Source: Streptomyces sp. NRRL F-2664 | GTDB lineage: Bacteria; Actinomycetota; Actinomycetes; Streptomycetales; Streptomycetaceae | NCBI RefSeq assembly: GCF_000719345.1 | Contig: NZ_JOFX01000003.1 | Coordinates: 62,001-126,000 of the forward strand | Length of the DNA stretch: 64,000 nucleotides | Direction of reading: 5' to 3' | Shown: piece after piece, positions 55,080 through 63,377 of the stretch | Layout of the letters: each line of letters begins with the position of its first letter | How positions within the stretch are numbered: position 1 is the first letter of the stretch | Program-made: the position numbers and the translations under genes | Notes under the pieces: model-generated | What the model was told of the DNA's origin: nothing | Database searches by the model: none | The model's input: only the letters and a program-made list of their open reading frames with translations

Positions 55080-56912
55080 GTGATGGACGGTCAGCGGCCG
55101 GGTGGCGAGGGCGACATGGGCGACCGTGGCGACAGGGCGGCCGCGCACTTCGAGGCCCTGGGTCCCGACGACCCCGGCACGGTGGCCGGTTACCGACTCA
55201 GCGCACGGCTCGGCGCGGGCGGCATGGGCAAGGTGTACCTCTCCCACACCCCCGGGGGGCGGCCCGTCGCCATCAAGGTGATCCGGCCCGAGTTCGCGGA
55301 GGACCCCGAGTTCCGGCGCAGGTTCGCCCAGGAGATCCGCTCCGCGCAGCGGGTCCAGGGCCTCTACACCGCGCCCGTCATCGACGCCGACACCGACGGC
55401 CCCCACCCCTGGCTGGCCACTGCCTACGTGCCGGGACCCTCGCTCGCCGCCGCCGTGGCCGCACACGGCCCCCTGCCCGTCGAGACCGTGCTGCTGCTGG
55501 TGGCCGGGATCGCCGAGGCCCTCCAGGTGATCCACGGCGCCGGAATCGTGCACCGGGATCTGAAGCCGTCGAACGTCCTGCTCGCCGCCGACGGCCCGCG
55601 CGTCATCGACTTCGGCATCGCCCACGCCGCCGATGCCACCTCCCTCACCGGCAGCGGGGTCTTCGTGGGTACGCCCGCCTTCATGGCGCCGGAGCAGGCC
55701 GCCGGGCGGGGCGTCGGACCGGCCACCGACGTCTTCGCCCTCGGCCAGGTCGCGGCGTACGCGGCCGTCGGAGCGCCCCCGTTCGGCGAGGGGCCCTCGC
55801 ACGGCGTGCTCTACCGGATCGTGCACGAGCAGCCCGAACTGTCGGACGTACCGCCGCGGTTGACCGAGCTCGTCACCCGCTGCCTCGCCAAGGACCCGGC
55901 GGACCGCCCGTCCGTCGCCGAGGTCATCGCGCTGTGCCGGACCGCCAACGACGCCACGTCGCTGCGCAGGCCCGAGGACTGGCTGCCGGCAGCGGTCACC
56001 GCGGAGATCTCCGCCCGGTCGGCTGCGCCGGCCCCGGACCTCACGCCGCCCCCTCCGGCGCATCCGCCGACGGCCATGGCCGCGACGGCCGGCGGCGCAG
56101 CACCGTATGCCCCGACGGTGCAGGGCACCGGGCAGGCCCCGCAGGGTCCTCCGCCGGCCCCGCAGCAGCCGCCGGCCGCGCAGCCGGCGTATCCCGCCGT
56201 CGGCCCGTACGCGCCCTCCCGGTTCGGCACTCCCCCGCCGATGCACCCGCAGATGTCCGGGCAGCCGCTGCCGTTCCAGCCGCAGCAGTCGGTGCCCGGG
56301 CCGCAGGGGCGCAAGCGGGGTCCGGCGGTGGTCGCCGCGGCCCTGGTGCTGGCGGTCGTCGGCGGCACGGCCGTGTACGGGCTGGTGAAGGACAAGGGGG
56401 GCGACTCGGGCGCCGCTTCCTCGGCCTCCGGCGGCACGGTCGGCGGCGGCGCGGGCAACGGCGGCACCCGGGCCGACGGCTCCAAGCCCGCGACGGGCAG
56501 CGACCGCCCCGATCCCACGCCCTCCGACTACAAGGGCGTCAACCTCACTGCCGGCTACCACCTCACCCTCGGCGAGGACCCGCTGCGCCCCCAGAAGGGC
56601 GAGGACGGCGGGTACGAGCTGTCGTACGACACGGGCGGCTACCTCGACGCCGAGGGCCAGGGAGGGAGCCTGGTGCTCCTCGACCCGGGTCAGCAGGGCT
56701 CCCTCGCCACGTGCCGCGCCGAGACCCGCTTCACGGACAACGTGTACGTCAACAAGCTCGGCACGGGCCGCCAGGTCTGCGTGACGACCGGTACCGGTCA
56801 CCTCGGGCTGGTCACGGTGCGCGGCATCTCGCCGGAGGACTCGCCGAGCACCTACCTCACCCTGGATGTGACGGTCTGGCGCAACGGCGCCGCGGGCTCC
56901 GCCTCCCGCTGA
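55080..56912 (+). CDS. Eukaryotic-type Ser/Thr protein kinase with extracellular domain
   Basis: 610 residues. Kinase domain about 37-295: glycine loop LGAGGMGKVY, Lys66 in VAIKVI, catalytic HRDLKPSN with Asp160, DFG 177-179, GTPAFMAPEQ. Then a roughly 120-residue Pro/Gln/Ala-rich linker, one TM helix at about 414-435, and an extracytoplasmic domain with two cysteines (ATCRAETRF, RQVCVTT) that has no PASTA repeats. It may sense an external signal. GTG 55080 is favoured by AGGAG seven bases upstream; ATG 55083 is the alternative. Confidence 0.92.
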   Translation: MMDGQRPGGEGDMGDRGDRAAAHFEALGPDDPGTVAGYRLSARLGAGGMGKVYLSHTPGGRPVAIKVIRPEFAEDPEFRRRFAQEIRSAQRVQGLYTAPVIDADTDGPHPWLATAYVPGPSLAAAVAAHGPLPVETVLLLVAGIAEALQVIHGAGIVHRDLKPSNVLLAADGPRVIDFGIAHAADATSLTGSGVFVGTPAFMAPEQAAGRGVGPATDVFALGQVAAYAAVGAPPFGEGPSHGVLYRIVHEQPELSDVPPRLTELVTRCLAKDPADRPSVAEVIALCRTANDATSLRRPEDWLPAAVTAEISARSAAPAPDLTPPPPAHPPTAMAATAGGAAPYAPTVQGTGQAPQGPPPAPQQPPAAQPAYPAVGPYAPSRFGTPPPMHPQMSGQPLPFQPQQSVPGPQGRKRGPAVVAAALVLAVVGGTAVYGLVKDKGGDSGAASSASGGTVGGGAGNGGTRADGSKPATGSDRPDPTPSDYKGVNLTAGYHLTLGEDPLRPQKGEDGGYELSYDTGGYLDAEGQGGSLVLLDPGQQGSLATCRAETRFTDNVYVNKLGTGRQVCVTTGTGHLGLVTVRGISPEDSPSTYLTLDVTVWRNGAAGSASR

Positions 56913-56950
56913 CGGCGCTCCCGTACGGCCGCCGGCGCCGGTCGCGGGGG

Positions 56951-57499
56951 CTACCGACCGGCGTGGTGGTCCTCCGCCCGGAGCCGGTACACCACGCTCG
57001 GGCGCAGCGGCCCGTCGGGCACCGTGAGGTCGTCGAAGTCGTCGGCCGGGTCGCGGGTCATCCCGATACGGCGCATCACCGCTCGGGAGCGGAGGTTGGT
57101 GGCGGTGGTCACCGCAAGGATCTCGGGCAGGGCGAGGGTCTCGAAGCCGAAGGCCAGGGCGGCGCGGGCGGCCTCGGTGGCGAAGCCGTGCCCCCAGGCC
57201 GTACGGGCCAGCCGCCAGCCGATCTCCACCCCTGTGAAGGGCATGTCGTCGTCCACCGGGTCCAGTCCGGTGAAGCCGACGAACTCGCCCGTCGCCAGGG
57301 CCTCCACGGCCCACCAGCCCCAGCCGCGCTGCGCGAGGGCGGCCTGGAAGCGGGCCGCGGACGCCTCGCTCTGTTCGCGGGTGAGCACGCCGTCGAAGTG
57401 CTCGCGGACTTCGGGGTCGGCGTTCATCGCCGCCCAGGGGCGCAGGTCGGACTCCCGCCAGGCGCGCAGGAGGAGGCGTTCGGTACGCAGTTCGGACAT
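56951..57499 (-). CDS. GNAT-family N-acetyltransferase (RimJ/RimL type)
   Basis: 182 residues. It starts SELRTERLLLRAWRESDLRPWAAMNADPEVREHF, as RimJ/L-like GNATs do, and has IGWRLARTAWGHGFATEAARAAL as the acetyl-CoA loop and ATNLRSRAVMRRIGM near the end. It could acetylate a protein N-terminus or a small amine. Weak ribosome site. Convergent with the kinase gene. Confidence 0.9.
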   Translation of the reverse strand: MSELRTERLLLRAWRESDLRPWAAMNADPEVREHFDGVLTREQSEASAARFQAALAQRGWGWWAVEALATGEFVGFTGLDPVDDDMPFTGVEIGWRLARTAWGHGFATEAARAALAFGFETLALPEILAVTTATNLRSRAVMRRIGMTRDPADDFDDLTVPDGPLRPSVVYRLRAEDHHAGR

Positions 57500-57896
57500 C
57501 GCGCCAACGTAGCCGATCACCGATACGGTGCGCGCACCCCGGGCGGGGCCGGTTCTTGGCGGCAGGACGCAACCCGCAGGTATCGACCGCACGCTGACGG
57601 GGCGTACTCCCGGAAGGAGCCCGTCATGGAGACAGGCAGCATCAGCCCCGGCCGAGAGCGCCCGAGGCAGACCGGCGCGGCGTGGCCGTGGTCGACGCGC
57701 TGCCCGATGTGCCGGCGGCGGCCGCCGTGGTCCCCATGTACCTGACCGCGCGCCGCGGCGACGTGCCGTGGCGGCCGCGCCAGGCGGCCTGAGCGCCGCC
57801 GGTCCCGGCGGTAGGGGCGGCGGCACGGGACCCGGCGGTACGGGACCCACGACGCCCGTACCGCCGGGCCGTCTCAGGGGCGGCGCATCCGATGCG
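57500..57896. other. Intergenic region between GNAT and DUF4360 genes
   Basis: 397 bases without a convincing full gene. It contains a 39-codon ORF with a good ribosome site (see 57626-57745). In a second frame there is a coding-like stretch (GVAVVDALPDVPAAAAVVPM) ending at 57792 that may belong to a decayed gene. Confidence 0.4.
57626..57745 (+). CDS. Short ORF of unknown function, possibly part of a decayed gene
   Basis: ATG 57626 has AAGGAG seven bases upstream. The 39-residue product begins METGSISPGRERPRQT and contains CPMC. The coding-like signal switches after about 15 codons to another frame, giving GVAVVDALPDVPAAAAVVPM up to a stop near 57792. This is the look of a small gene broken by a frameshift. 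Confidence 0.3.
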   Translation: METGSISPGRERPRQTGAAWPWSTRCPMCRRRPPWSPCT

Positions 57897-58583
57897 CTAC
57901 TGGCCCGGGCGGGGCCGCGGGGCCGGGCAGGCCTGCCAGGCGAGGTGGTAGAGGGTGCTCACGCTCGCGTCGGTGGAGTCCATGGTCATGAAGCTGGTGG
58001 CGGTCTGCGGGTTGGACGTGCCCGCGTTGACGCGCAGTTCGGTGTTGATGTTGAAATTTCGCTTCTCGCCGCACGGCGCCCAGACGAGGTCGGCGTACTC
58101 CGTCCTGTCGGTCGCCTGCCAGTTGTCATTGAGCGGGCCGTTGAACTGATGGGTGCGCTGGGTGGTCTGCGGCATTCCCTGGAAGTAGTAGTTCGCCTTC
58201 TCCTGGCCCCACGCGCCGGGCTGGAGGAAGGCGAATCCGCGGTAGTCCGCCTGGACAATGGCGTAGGTGAATCCCGAAGGGACGTGGACCCGCAGATTGA
58301 GCTGGCAGTTCTTGCGGAATCCGGTCGGTGGCGCACCGGGCCCGACTTGCGCCAGGTAGTCACTGTAGGTGACGGTGAAGGCCGTGTTGTCGGGTGCGAC
58401 GGCCACTTCCGCGGTGCCCTCCCGACAACCGGACCCGTTCACCGTGGCGAGTTCGATCACGATCTTGTCGGGCGGCGCGGTGATCTGCGGGGTGGGGCCG
58501 GCGGCTCCGGCCGGGGTCGCCGCGGCGATGAGTGCCGCGGCCGCGGCGCCGGTGAACAGGGTGCGGAGCAGGGAATGGGACAT
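57897..58583 (-). CDS. Secreted DUF4360 protein (copy A)
   Basis: 228 residues from ATG 58583 (AGGAG eight bases upstream). Signal peptide (SLLRTLFTGAAAAALIAAATPAGAA), then the DUF4360 pattern: VNGSGCREGTAEVAVAPDN, FTVTYSDYLAQ, RKNCQLNLRVHVPSGFTYAI, ADYRGFAFLQPGA, the NYYFQGM and FNGPLNDNW segments, and APCGEKRNFNINTELRVN. Four conserved cysteines suggest two disulfides. The family is found in actinobacteria and fungi, function unknown. The copy B gene upstream is a close paralogue. Confidence 0.88.
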   Translation of the reverse strand: MSHSLLRTLFTGAAAAALIAAATPAGAAGPTPQITAPPDKIVIELATVNGSGCREGTAEVAVAPDNTAFTVTYSDYLAQVGPGAPPTGFRKNCQLNLRVHVPSGFTYAIVQADYRGFAFLQPGAWGQEKANYYFQGMPQTTQRTHQFNGPLNDNWQATDRTEYADLVWAPCGEKRNFNINTELRVNAGTSNPQTATSFMTMDSTDASVSTLYHLAWQACPAPRPRPGQ

Positions 58584-58631
58584 CGTTGTCACTCCTGACC
58601 GTGATGTGCTGGTTCCGAGGCTCACGCCGTG

Positions 58632-59276
58632 TCAGAGCGCGGGGCATTCCTTCCACGCGAAGTGGTAGACCGTGCTGACGCTGCCGTCCGTGGAGTCCAT
58701 GCTCATGAAGCTCAGGGCCTGCGGGCTCGATGTTCCCGGGTAGACGCGCAGTTCGCTGTTGACGTTGAGGTTCCGCTCCTCGCCGCACGGCGCCCAGACC
58801 AGGTCGGCGTAGTCGGTCTGGTCGCTCGCCTGCCAGTTGTCGGAGTAGGGGCCGTTGAACTGGTGGGTCCGGCGGGTCGTCTGGGCCATGCCCTGGAAGT
58901 AGTAGTTGGCGCGCTCCTGGCCGTACGCCCCGCGCTGGAGGTGGGCGAAGCCGCGGTAGTCCGCCCGGGCGATGGCGTAGGTGAAGCCCTGCGGCACGTG
59001 GATCTGCAGGGCGAGTTGGCAGTTCTTGCGGAAATCGGTGCCGCCGGAGCCGGCGCCGGTCTGGGCGAGGTAGTCGCTGTAGGTGACGGTGAAGGAGGTG
59101 TTGTCGGAGGCGGCGGCGACGCTCGCCGTTCCCTGGGGACATCCCGATCCGTTCACGCCGACGACGTCGACCGTGATTCTCCCGGGTGGATACGTGGCGT
59201 TGTGGGCCTGTGCCGGCATTGCCAGGGCGGACAACGCCGCCACCGCCGCGCCGACGGTCAGCTTGCGGAGCACCAT
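58632..59276 (-). CDS. Secreted DUF4360 protein (copy B)
   Basis: 214 residues from ATG 59276 (GGAG eight bases upstream). A signal peptide ends near AMPAQA. It shares the DUF4360 core with copy A (VNGSGCPQGTASVAAASDN, RKNCQLALQIHVPQGFTYAI, ADYRGFAHLQRGA, APCGEERNLNVNSELRV) at roughly two-thirds identity by eye, clearly a tandem duplication. Only 48 bases separate the two genes, so they are probably cotranscribed, each with its own ribosome site. Confidence 0.88.
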   Translation of the reverse strand: MVLRKLTVGAAVAALSALAMPAQAHNATYPPGRITVDVVGVNGSGCPQGTASVAAASDNTSFTVTYSDYLAQTGAGSGGTDFRKNCQLALQIHVPQGFTYAIARADYRGFAHLQRGAYGQERANYYFQGMAQTTRRTHQFNGPYSDNWQASDQTDYADLVWAPCGEERNLNVNSELRVYPGTSSPQALSFMSMDSTDGSVSTVYHFAWKECPAL

Positions 59277-59933
59277 CTTCGTTTCTCCATTCGTCGGGGA
59301 CCGCCGTTCGAATTTAGGCATGCACATGCCACCACGCGGCCGTGTGCGGGGAAAGGACGGGATACGGACAACCGCCCCCCGGCGCTGTGCGCGGCCGTCC
59401 GATGGCCGAATTCCGCTGCGCCGCCGTTTCCCCGTACGGCGGTGCTCCGGCGCCGCTCCGGATGGACCGGAAAGGTCCGGTTCGGTGGGGCCGGCGATGG
59501 CACACCGGCCCCAGCAGGCGCACCGGACGCCGGCGTTCCTTCCCCTCGGGCCCCCGGCGGCCGCCCCGGAACCCGCCGCGACATCCGGCCGCGGGGCGTC
59601 GCGGCGCAGGTGGGCGGCAGCGGATGGCGGGCCGGTCCGTTCGGGCGGCCCAGTGCCCCCCGGGGCACAACTTGGCCGGTGGACGTGACGGCGGACGCTG
59701 CCGGCCCGGCCGGGGAGGAACGGGTGCCCGGCGGCAGGGTCCGGAAAGCAGGCGTCGGTGGGGCCGCGGTCAGGCGTACGGCGGGCATGCGGCCCGCGTC
59801 GTCGCACTCGATCTCCGCAGCGCCGCCGCCGGGCGGGTCGGCGCGGACCCGGTTGCCCTCCTCGCTCGACGGCAGCCCGTGGTGCTCCGGACAGCCGGTG
59901 ACCACCCACCGGGCGCCTGTGCCGACGGGCCGG
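59277..59933. other. Long region without a recognised gene
   Basis: 657 bases between the DUF4360 genes and the coiled-coil gene. On the minus strand about 59905-59750 has clean coding-like codon use (VVTGCPEHHGLPSSEEGNR, then AAEIECDDAGRMPAVRLTA) but lacks a clear start site and a plausible end, so it may be a gene remnant. The rest shows no coding signal that I can support. The DUF4360 promoter presumably lies near 59280-59350. Confidence 0.4.
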
Positions 59934-60758
59934 TCAGGGGCGGCGGGCCTTCCGGGCCGCCGCGTCGGCCGCTGCACGGGCCGCCTTCGCGGCCCGTGCC
60001 GCCTCGCGGTGGCGGCGCTCGGCGGCCGACGCCGCGGCCGCGAGGTGCTCGCGTTCCGACCGGGCACGGTGAAGGCGCTCCTCCAGCTGGGCCATCTGCT
60101 CGTCGAGCATGACCAGGCCGGTGTGGGCCTCCGCCCGCTCCGCCTCCGCGCGGGCCAGCGCCTCCTCGGCCGACTCGGCCTCCCGGCTCGTCCGCTCGAC
60201 CTCGCGCGTGTCCGGCTGCTCGGCCGGTGGCACCGGCTCCGCCCGGCGCGGTCGCGGCTGCGCGTCCGGTGCCGGTGCCACGTCGGCGAAGCCGACGGCC
60301 GGGGGCGGCGCCTTCTCCAGCACCCCTCGCGCCCAGGTGTCGGCCGCCTGCGGATCGGCGAGGACGCTGCGCAGGATCTGTTCGACCTCCCGCTGCACGC
60401 CCGCGGAGAGGTCCTGCCCCGCTTCACCGGCCAGGCGACGGGCCTCGCCCGCCATTGCGGCGATCACCACGTGCTGCTGGTGGGAGAGTTTGCGCAGGTC
60501 CTCCCCCGACAGGGTCCGGTGCGCGTCGCGCAGCCCGCGGCCGAGTTCCAGCAGGTGCTGCGCCTGGTCCGTGTCGGCTCGGGCCAGCCGGTTCGCGGCC
60601 CACACCGCGAGCGTGGGCCTGCGCAGGGCGGCGATGCGCTTCGCCTCGGCCCCCTGCCCGGCCTTGCGCGCGGCGGCCGCGTGGGCGTCCCGGGCGGCCG
60701 TGAACTCCTCCGGCCTGAGCCCGTACAGCTCGGCTGCCACCGCCTCGACGTCGACCAC
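59934..60758 (-). CDS. Coiled-coil protein of unknown function
   Basis: 274 residues. A conserved N-terminal part (AAELYGLRPEEFTAARDAHAAAARKAG, RIAALRRPTLAVWAANRLAR, LLELGRGLRDAHRTLSG) is followed by a long Ala/Glu/Arg heptad region (AEALARAEAERAEAHTGL to the C-terminus), a clear coiled coil. The N-terminal segment with LRRPTLAVWAANRLAR is conserved in actinobacteria; no activity is known. The start GTG at 60758 is a best guess. Confidence 0.75.
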   Translation of the reverse strand: MVDVEAVAAELYGLRPEEFTAARDAHAAAARKAGQGAEAKRIAALRRPTLAVWAANRLARADTDQAQHLLELGRGLRDAHRTLSGEDLRKLSHQQHVVIAAMAGEARRLAGEAGQDLSAGVQREVEQILRSVLADPQAADTWARGVLEKAPPPAVGFADVAPAPDAQPRPRRAEPVPPAEQPDTREVERTSREAESAEEALARAEAERAEAHTGLVMLDEQMAQLEERLHRARSEREHLAAAASAAERRHREAARAAKAARAAADAAARKARRP

Positions 60759-60814
60759 AGCTCCACTGTCCCCCGGCGACGGCCGTGCTGCGAGAGGGAC
60801 GCTGCCGGTACGGA

Positions 60815-61228
60815 TCAGGCCGGGCCGGGCTCCTTCACCACCTGGGTGTTCTGGCAGGCGGTCAGCAGCCAGGGCCCGTCCGGCTCCCTCGTCATCACGT
60901 ACAGCGGCGCGCCCTCGCTGCCGTCGGCGCCGTGGTAGGCCTGCCGCACCTTCACCGCGGCGACGTCCGGCCGCAGGAACTGCACGTGGACGACCTCGTA
61001 GGTGACCTCGCCGTCCCAGCTCGCCCCGGGCAGCACGGCACGGGTGAACGCGGCTATCGCCTCGAAGCCGATGAGAACCCTGCCGTGTGCCGTCGTCCAC
61101 AGTGCGTCGGGGTGGAAGAGGGCCAGGAAGCCCTCCGCGTCCTTCGCCCGCTGTGTGCGCTCGACGGCGGCGACGACCTCTTCGATCGCCTTGATGTCTG
61201 CGGCCCTGGCGGCCTGTCCGGTGTCCAT
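60815..61228 (-). CDS. SnoaL-like (NTF2 fold) protein, SgcJ/EcaC type
   Basis: 137 residues of the NTF2-like fold: IKAIEEVVAAVERTQRAKDAEGFLALFHPDALWTT at the start, GFEAIAAFTRAVLPGASWDG, VHVQFLRPDVAAVKVRQAYH and a final WLLTACQNTQVV. This subgroup (SgcJ/EcaC) includes small proteins of antibiotic clusters and stress loci. Its promoter fits a MerR/SoxR-type arrangement (see 61236-61266), and the transcript would start at or next to the ATG. Confidence 0.85.
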   Translation of the reverse strand: MDTGQAARAADIKAIEEVVAAVERTQRAKDAEGFLALFHPDALWTTAHGRVLIGFEAIAAFTRAVLPGASWDGEVTYEVVHVQFLRPDVAAVKVRQAYHGADGSEGAPLYVMTREPDGPWLLTACQNTQVVKEPGPA

Positions 61229-61235
61229 GGGCCCG

Positions 61236-61266
61236 ATCCTGCTCCCTCAACCACACTTGAGGTCAA
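61236..61266 (-). promoter_or_regulatory. SoxR-type promoter with 19-bp spacer and SoxR box
   Basis: On the minus strand TTGACC (61266-61261) and CAGGAT (61241-61236) are separated by exactly 19 bp. The spacer contains CCTCAACCACACTTGAGG in complement (61245-61262), with perfect 6-bp arms CCTCAA/TTGAGG like the E. coli SoxR box. Over-long spacers with a centred palindrome are the hallmark of MerR-family activation. Transcription would start at the ATG of the SnoaL-like gene. Confidence 0.72.
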
Positions 61267-61287
61267 GCCGTATGATCATATTGCCGC

Positions 61288-61815
61288 ATGACCATGAAGA
61301 CCCTCCACCTCCTCTGCTCCGCCGCCCCACCCGTGTTCGACGTCGCCCACGTCGTCGAAGACGCCCAGGCCCGCGGCTGGGACGTCTGCCTCGGGCTCAC
61401 GCCCACCGCCGCCCACTGGCTCGCGGAGAGCCTCGACGGGCTCGCCGCCCTCACCGGCCACCCGGTCCTGTGGCAGTACCCGCTCCCCGGTGAAGCCGAG
61501 CAGTGGCCGGCTGCCGACGCGCTGCTCTACGCGCCCGCCACCTTCAACACGGTCAACGCATGGGCCCTCGGTCTCACCGACCGGCTGGCCATCGGCCTCG
61601 CCGCCGAAGCCCTCGGCAACGGCACGCCCGTCACTGCCGTTTCCTGCACCAACAGCGCCCTCGCCGCGCACCCGCAGTACGAGACCTCACTCGCGACGCT
61701 GCGCAACGCCGGGGTCCGACTGCTCCAGCACGACAACACGCCCGCCGACGCCCCCGCCCCCTTCCCCTGGGCCGCCGCCCTGGGCGGCCTCGACCCCGCC
61801 CCCGTCCCACACTGA
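61288..61815 (+). CDS. Flavoprotein (HFCD-type) family protein
   Basis: 175 residues of the flavoprotein family that includes Dfp/EpiD-like decarboxylases. TLHLLCSAAPPVFDVAHVVEDAQARGWDVCLGLTPTA opens a Rossmann-type fold, and ADALLYAPATFNTVNAWALGLTDRLAIGLAAEAL and TPVTAVSCTNSAL are the flavin-binding parts. A TATGAT at 61271-61276 suggests a start site a few bases before ATG 61288, so the message is near leaderless. It is divergent from the SnoaL-like gene and shares the SoxR-type box, which suggests redox stress control. Confidence 0.85.
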   Translation: MTMKTLHLLCSAAPPVFDVAHVVEDAQARGWDVCLGLTPTAAHWLAESLDGLAALTGHPVLWQYPLPGEAEQWPAADALLYAPATFNTVNAWALGLTDRLAIGLAAEALGNGTPVTAVSCTNSALAAHPQYETSLATLRNAGVRLLQHDNTPADAPAPFPWAAALGGLDPAPVPH

Positions 61816-61946
61816 CCGGCGCGGGCGCCGGGAAGCGCCAACGGGCCAGGCGTGCCCGAGCAGCGCGCGTACGGGCCCGCGTCTGCGGCCACGCGTCCAC
61901 GGGCCGCGGCTTGCAGGGCGGCGGCTCCTGTCCCATAGTCCGAGGT

Positions 61947-63314
61947 ATGGACGCGCGCGAGGCCGCCCTCCGGCGGGCGCACGACCATGCCGTCCGGTGG
62001 TTGGCGAGCCTGTCCGAGCGGCCGGTTCCCGCACGCGCCTCGGTCGAGGAGACCGTGCGCGCGCTCGGAACCGAACTGCCGGACGACCCCAGCCCCCCGA
62101 CCGATGTCGTCGACCTGCTGGCGACGGCCTGCGAGCCGGGACTGACCGCGTTCCCCAGCGGCCGCTTCTACGGTTTCGTGGTCGGTGGTACGGAGCCCGC
62201 CGCGCTGGCCGCGGACTGGCTCGTCAGCGCCTGGGACCAGAACGCGGTGATGCGGGCAGCCTCGCCCGCGTGCGCGGCGGTGGAGGAGGTCGCCGGCGCG
62301 TGGCTGCTCGACCTGCTGGGGCTGCCGGACGGCGGCGCCGTCGGTTTCACCACGGGCGCCACGATGGCGAACTTCACCTGCCTGGCCGCCGCGCGCGACG
62401 AGGTGCTGCGGCGCGCGGGCCGGCACGTGGGCCGTGACGGGCTCGCCGGAGGTCCGCCCGTGCGCGTCGTCGCCGGCCGGGACCGGCACATGGCCGTGGA
62501 CCTGGCACTGCGCTACCTCGGGCTCGGCGCTCCCTCCCTGGTGGACGCGGACGGGCAGGGCCGTATGGACCCGGCGGACCTGCGGCGCGTCCTCGCCGCG
62601 GGCGGGCCGGGCCCGGCCGTCGTCGTCCTCCAGGCCGGAGACATCCACTCCGGCGCCTTCGACCCCTTCACCGACGCCGTGCGGACGGCCCGGGCGGCCG
62701 GTGCGTGGGTGCACGTGGACGGGGCCTTCGGGCTGTGGGCGGCCGCTTCGCCGCGCCTCGCCCACCTGACCGCGGGCTGCGCCGACGCCGATTCCTGGGC
62801 GACGGACGCACACAAGACCCTGAACGTGCCCTACGACTGCGGTGTCGCCGTCGTACGCGACCCGTCCGCGCTCCGCGCCGCGATGGGCCTGCGCGGCGAC
62901 TACCTCATCCAGCACGAGCAGGGCGACCCGGTGGACACGGTCCCCGAACTCTCCCGCCGCGGCCGCGCCTTCACGGTGTGGGCGGCGCTCAGGTCCCTCG
63001 GCCGCACGGGCGTCGCCGACCTCGTCGACGGCCTGTGCCGCCATGCCCGCGCGTTCGCGGAGGGCATCGCCGCGATCGACGGGGCCCGGGTGCTCAACGA
63101 GGTGGTGTTCACGCAGGTGTGCGCCGAGTTCGGCGGCGACGAGCGCACCGAGCGGGTGCTCGCCCGGCTCCTCGCCGACGGTACGACATGGATCAGCGGC
63201 TCCACCTGGCACGGCCGGCGTGTCATGCGCATCTCGGTGAGCAACTGGTCCACGGACGACGACGACGTGGCCCGCGCGCTCGACTCGATCCGACGGGCCG
63301 CGGCGGGCCACTGA
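61947..63314 (+). CDS. PLP-dependent decarboxylase/aminotransferase-fold enzyme (group II decarboxylase type)
   Basis: 455 residues. VGFTTGATMANFTCLAAAR is the phosphate-binding region, HVDGAFGLWA contains the PLP-ring Asp258, and the Schiff-base Lys290 is in ATDAHKTLNVPYDCG, the order seen in aromatic-amino-acid and glutamate decarboxylases. RFYGFVVGGTEPAALAADWLVSAWDQN matches the N-terminal part of that group. Likely a decarboxylase of an amino acid or a related lyase; the substrate cannot be read. GAGG lies just before ATG 61947, so translation may be leaderless or weak. Confidence 0.9.
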   Translation: MDAREAALRRAHDHAVRWLASLSERPVPARASVEETVRALGTELPDDPSPPTDVVDLLATACEPGLTAFPSGRFYGFVVGGTEPAALAADWLVSAWDQNAVMRAASPACAAVEEVAGAWLLDLLGLPDGGAVGFTTGATMANFTCLAAARDEVLRRAGRHVGRDGLAGGPPVRVVAGRDRHMAVDLALRYLGLGAPSLVDADGQGRMDPADLRRVLAAGGPGPAVVVLQAGDIHSGAFDPFTDAVRTARAAGAWVHVDGAFGLWAAASPRLAHLTAGCADADSWATDAHKTLNVPYDCGVAVVRDPSALRAAMGLRGDYLIQHEQGDPVDTVPELSRRGRAFTVWAALRSLGRTGVADLVDGLCRHARAFAEGIAAIDGARVLNEVVFTQVCAEFGGDERTERVLARLLADGTTWISGSTWHGRRVMRISVSNWSTDDDDVARALDSIRRAAAGH

Positions 63315-63377
63315 CGCGTACGCCGCACTGGCCGGGCGGGCCGGCTGTCCACGCCGGCCGATGCCGCGTACGCGTCA
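63312..63377. terminator. Nested hairpin spanning both convergent stop codons
   Basis: TGACGCGTACGC (63312-63323) pairs with GCGTACGCGTCA (63366-63377), and an inner GGCCGGC/GCCGGCC stem (63339-63345 with 63353-63359) lies between. The outer arms contain the TGA of the PLP enzyme and the TGA of the minus-strand lipoprotein gene. Confidence 0.75.
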
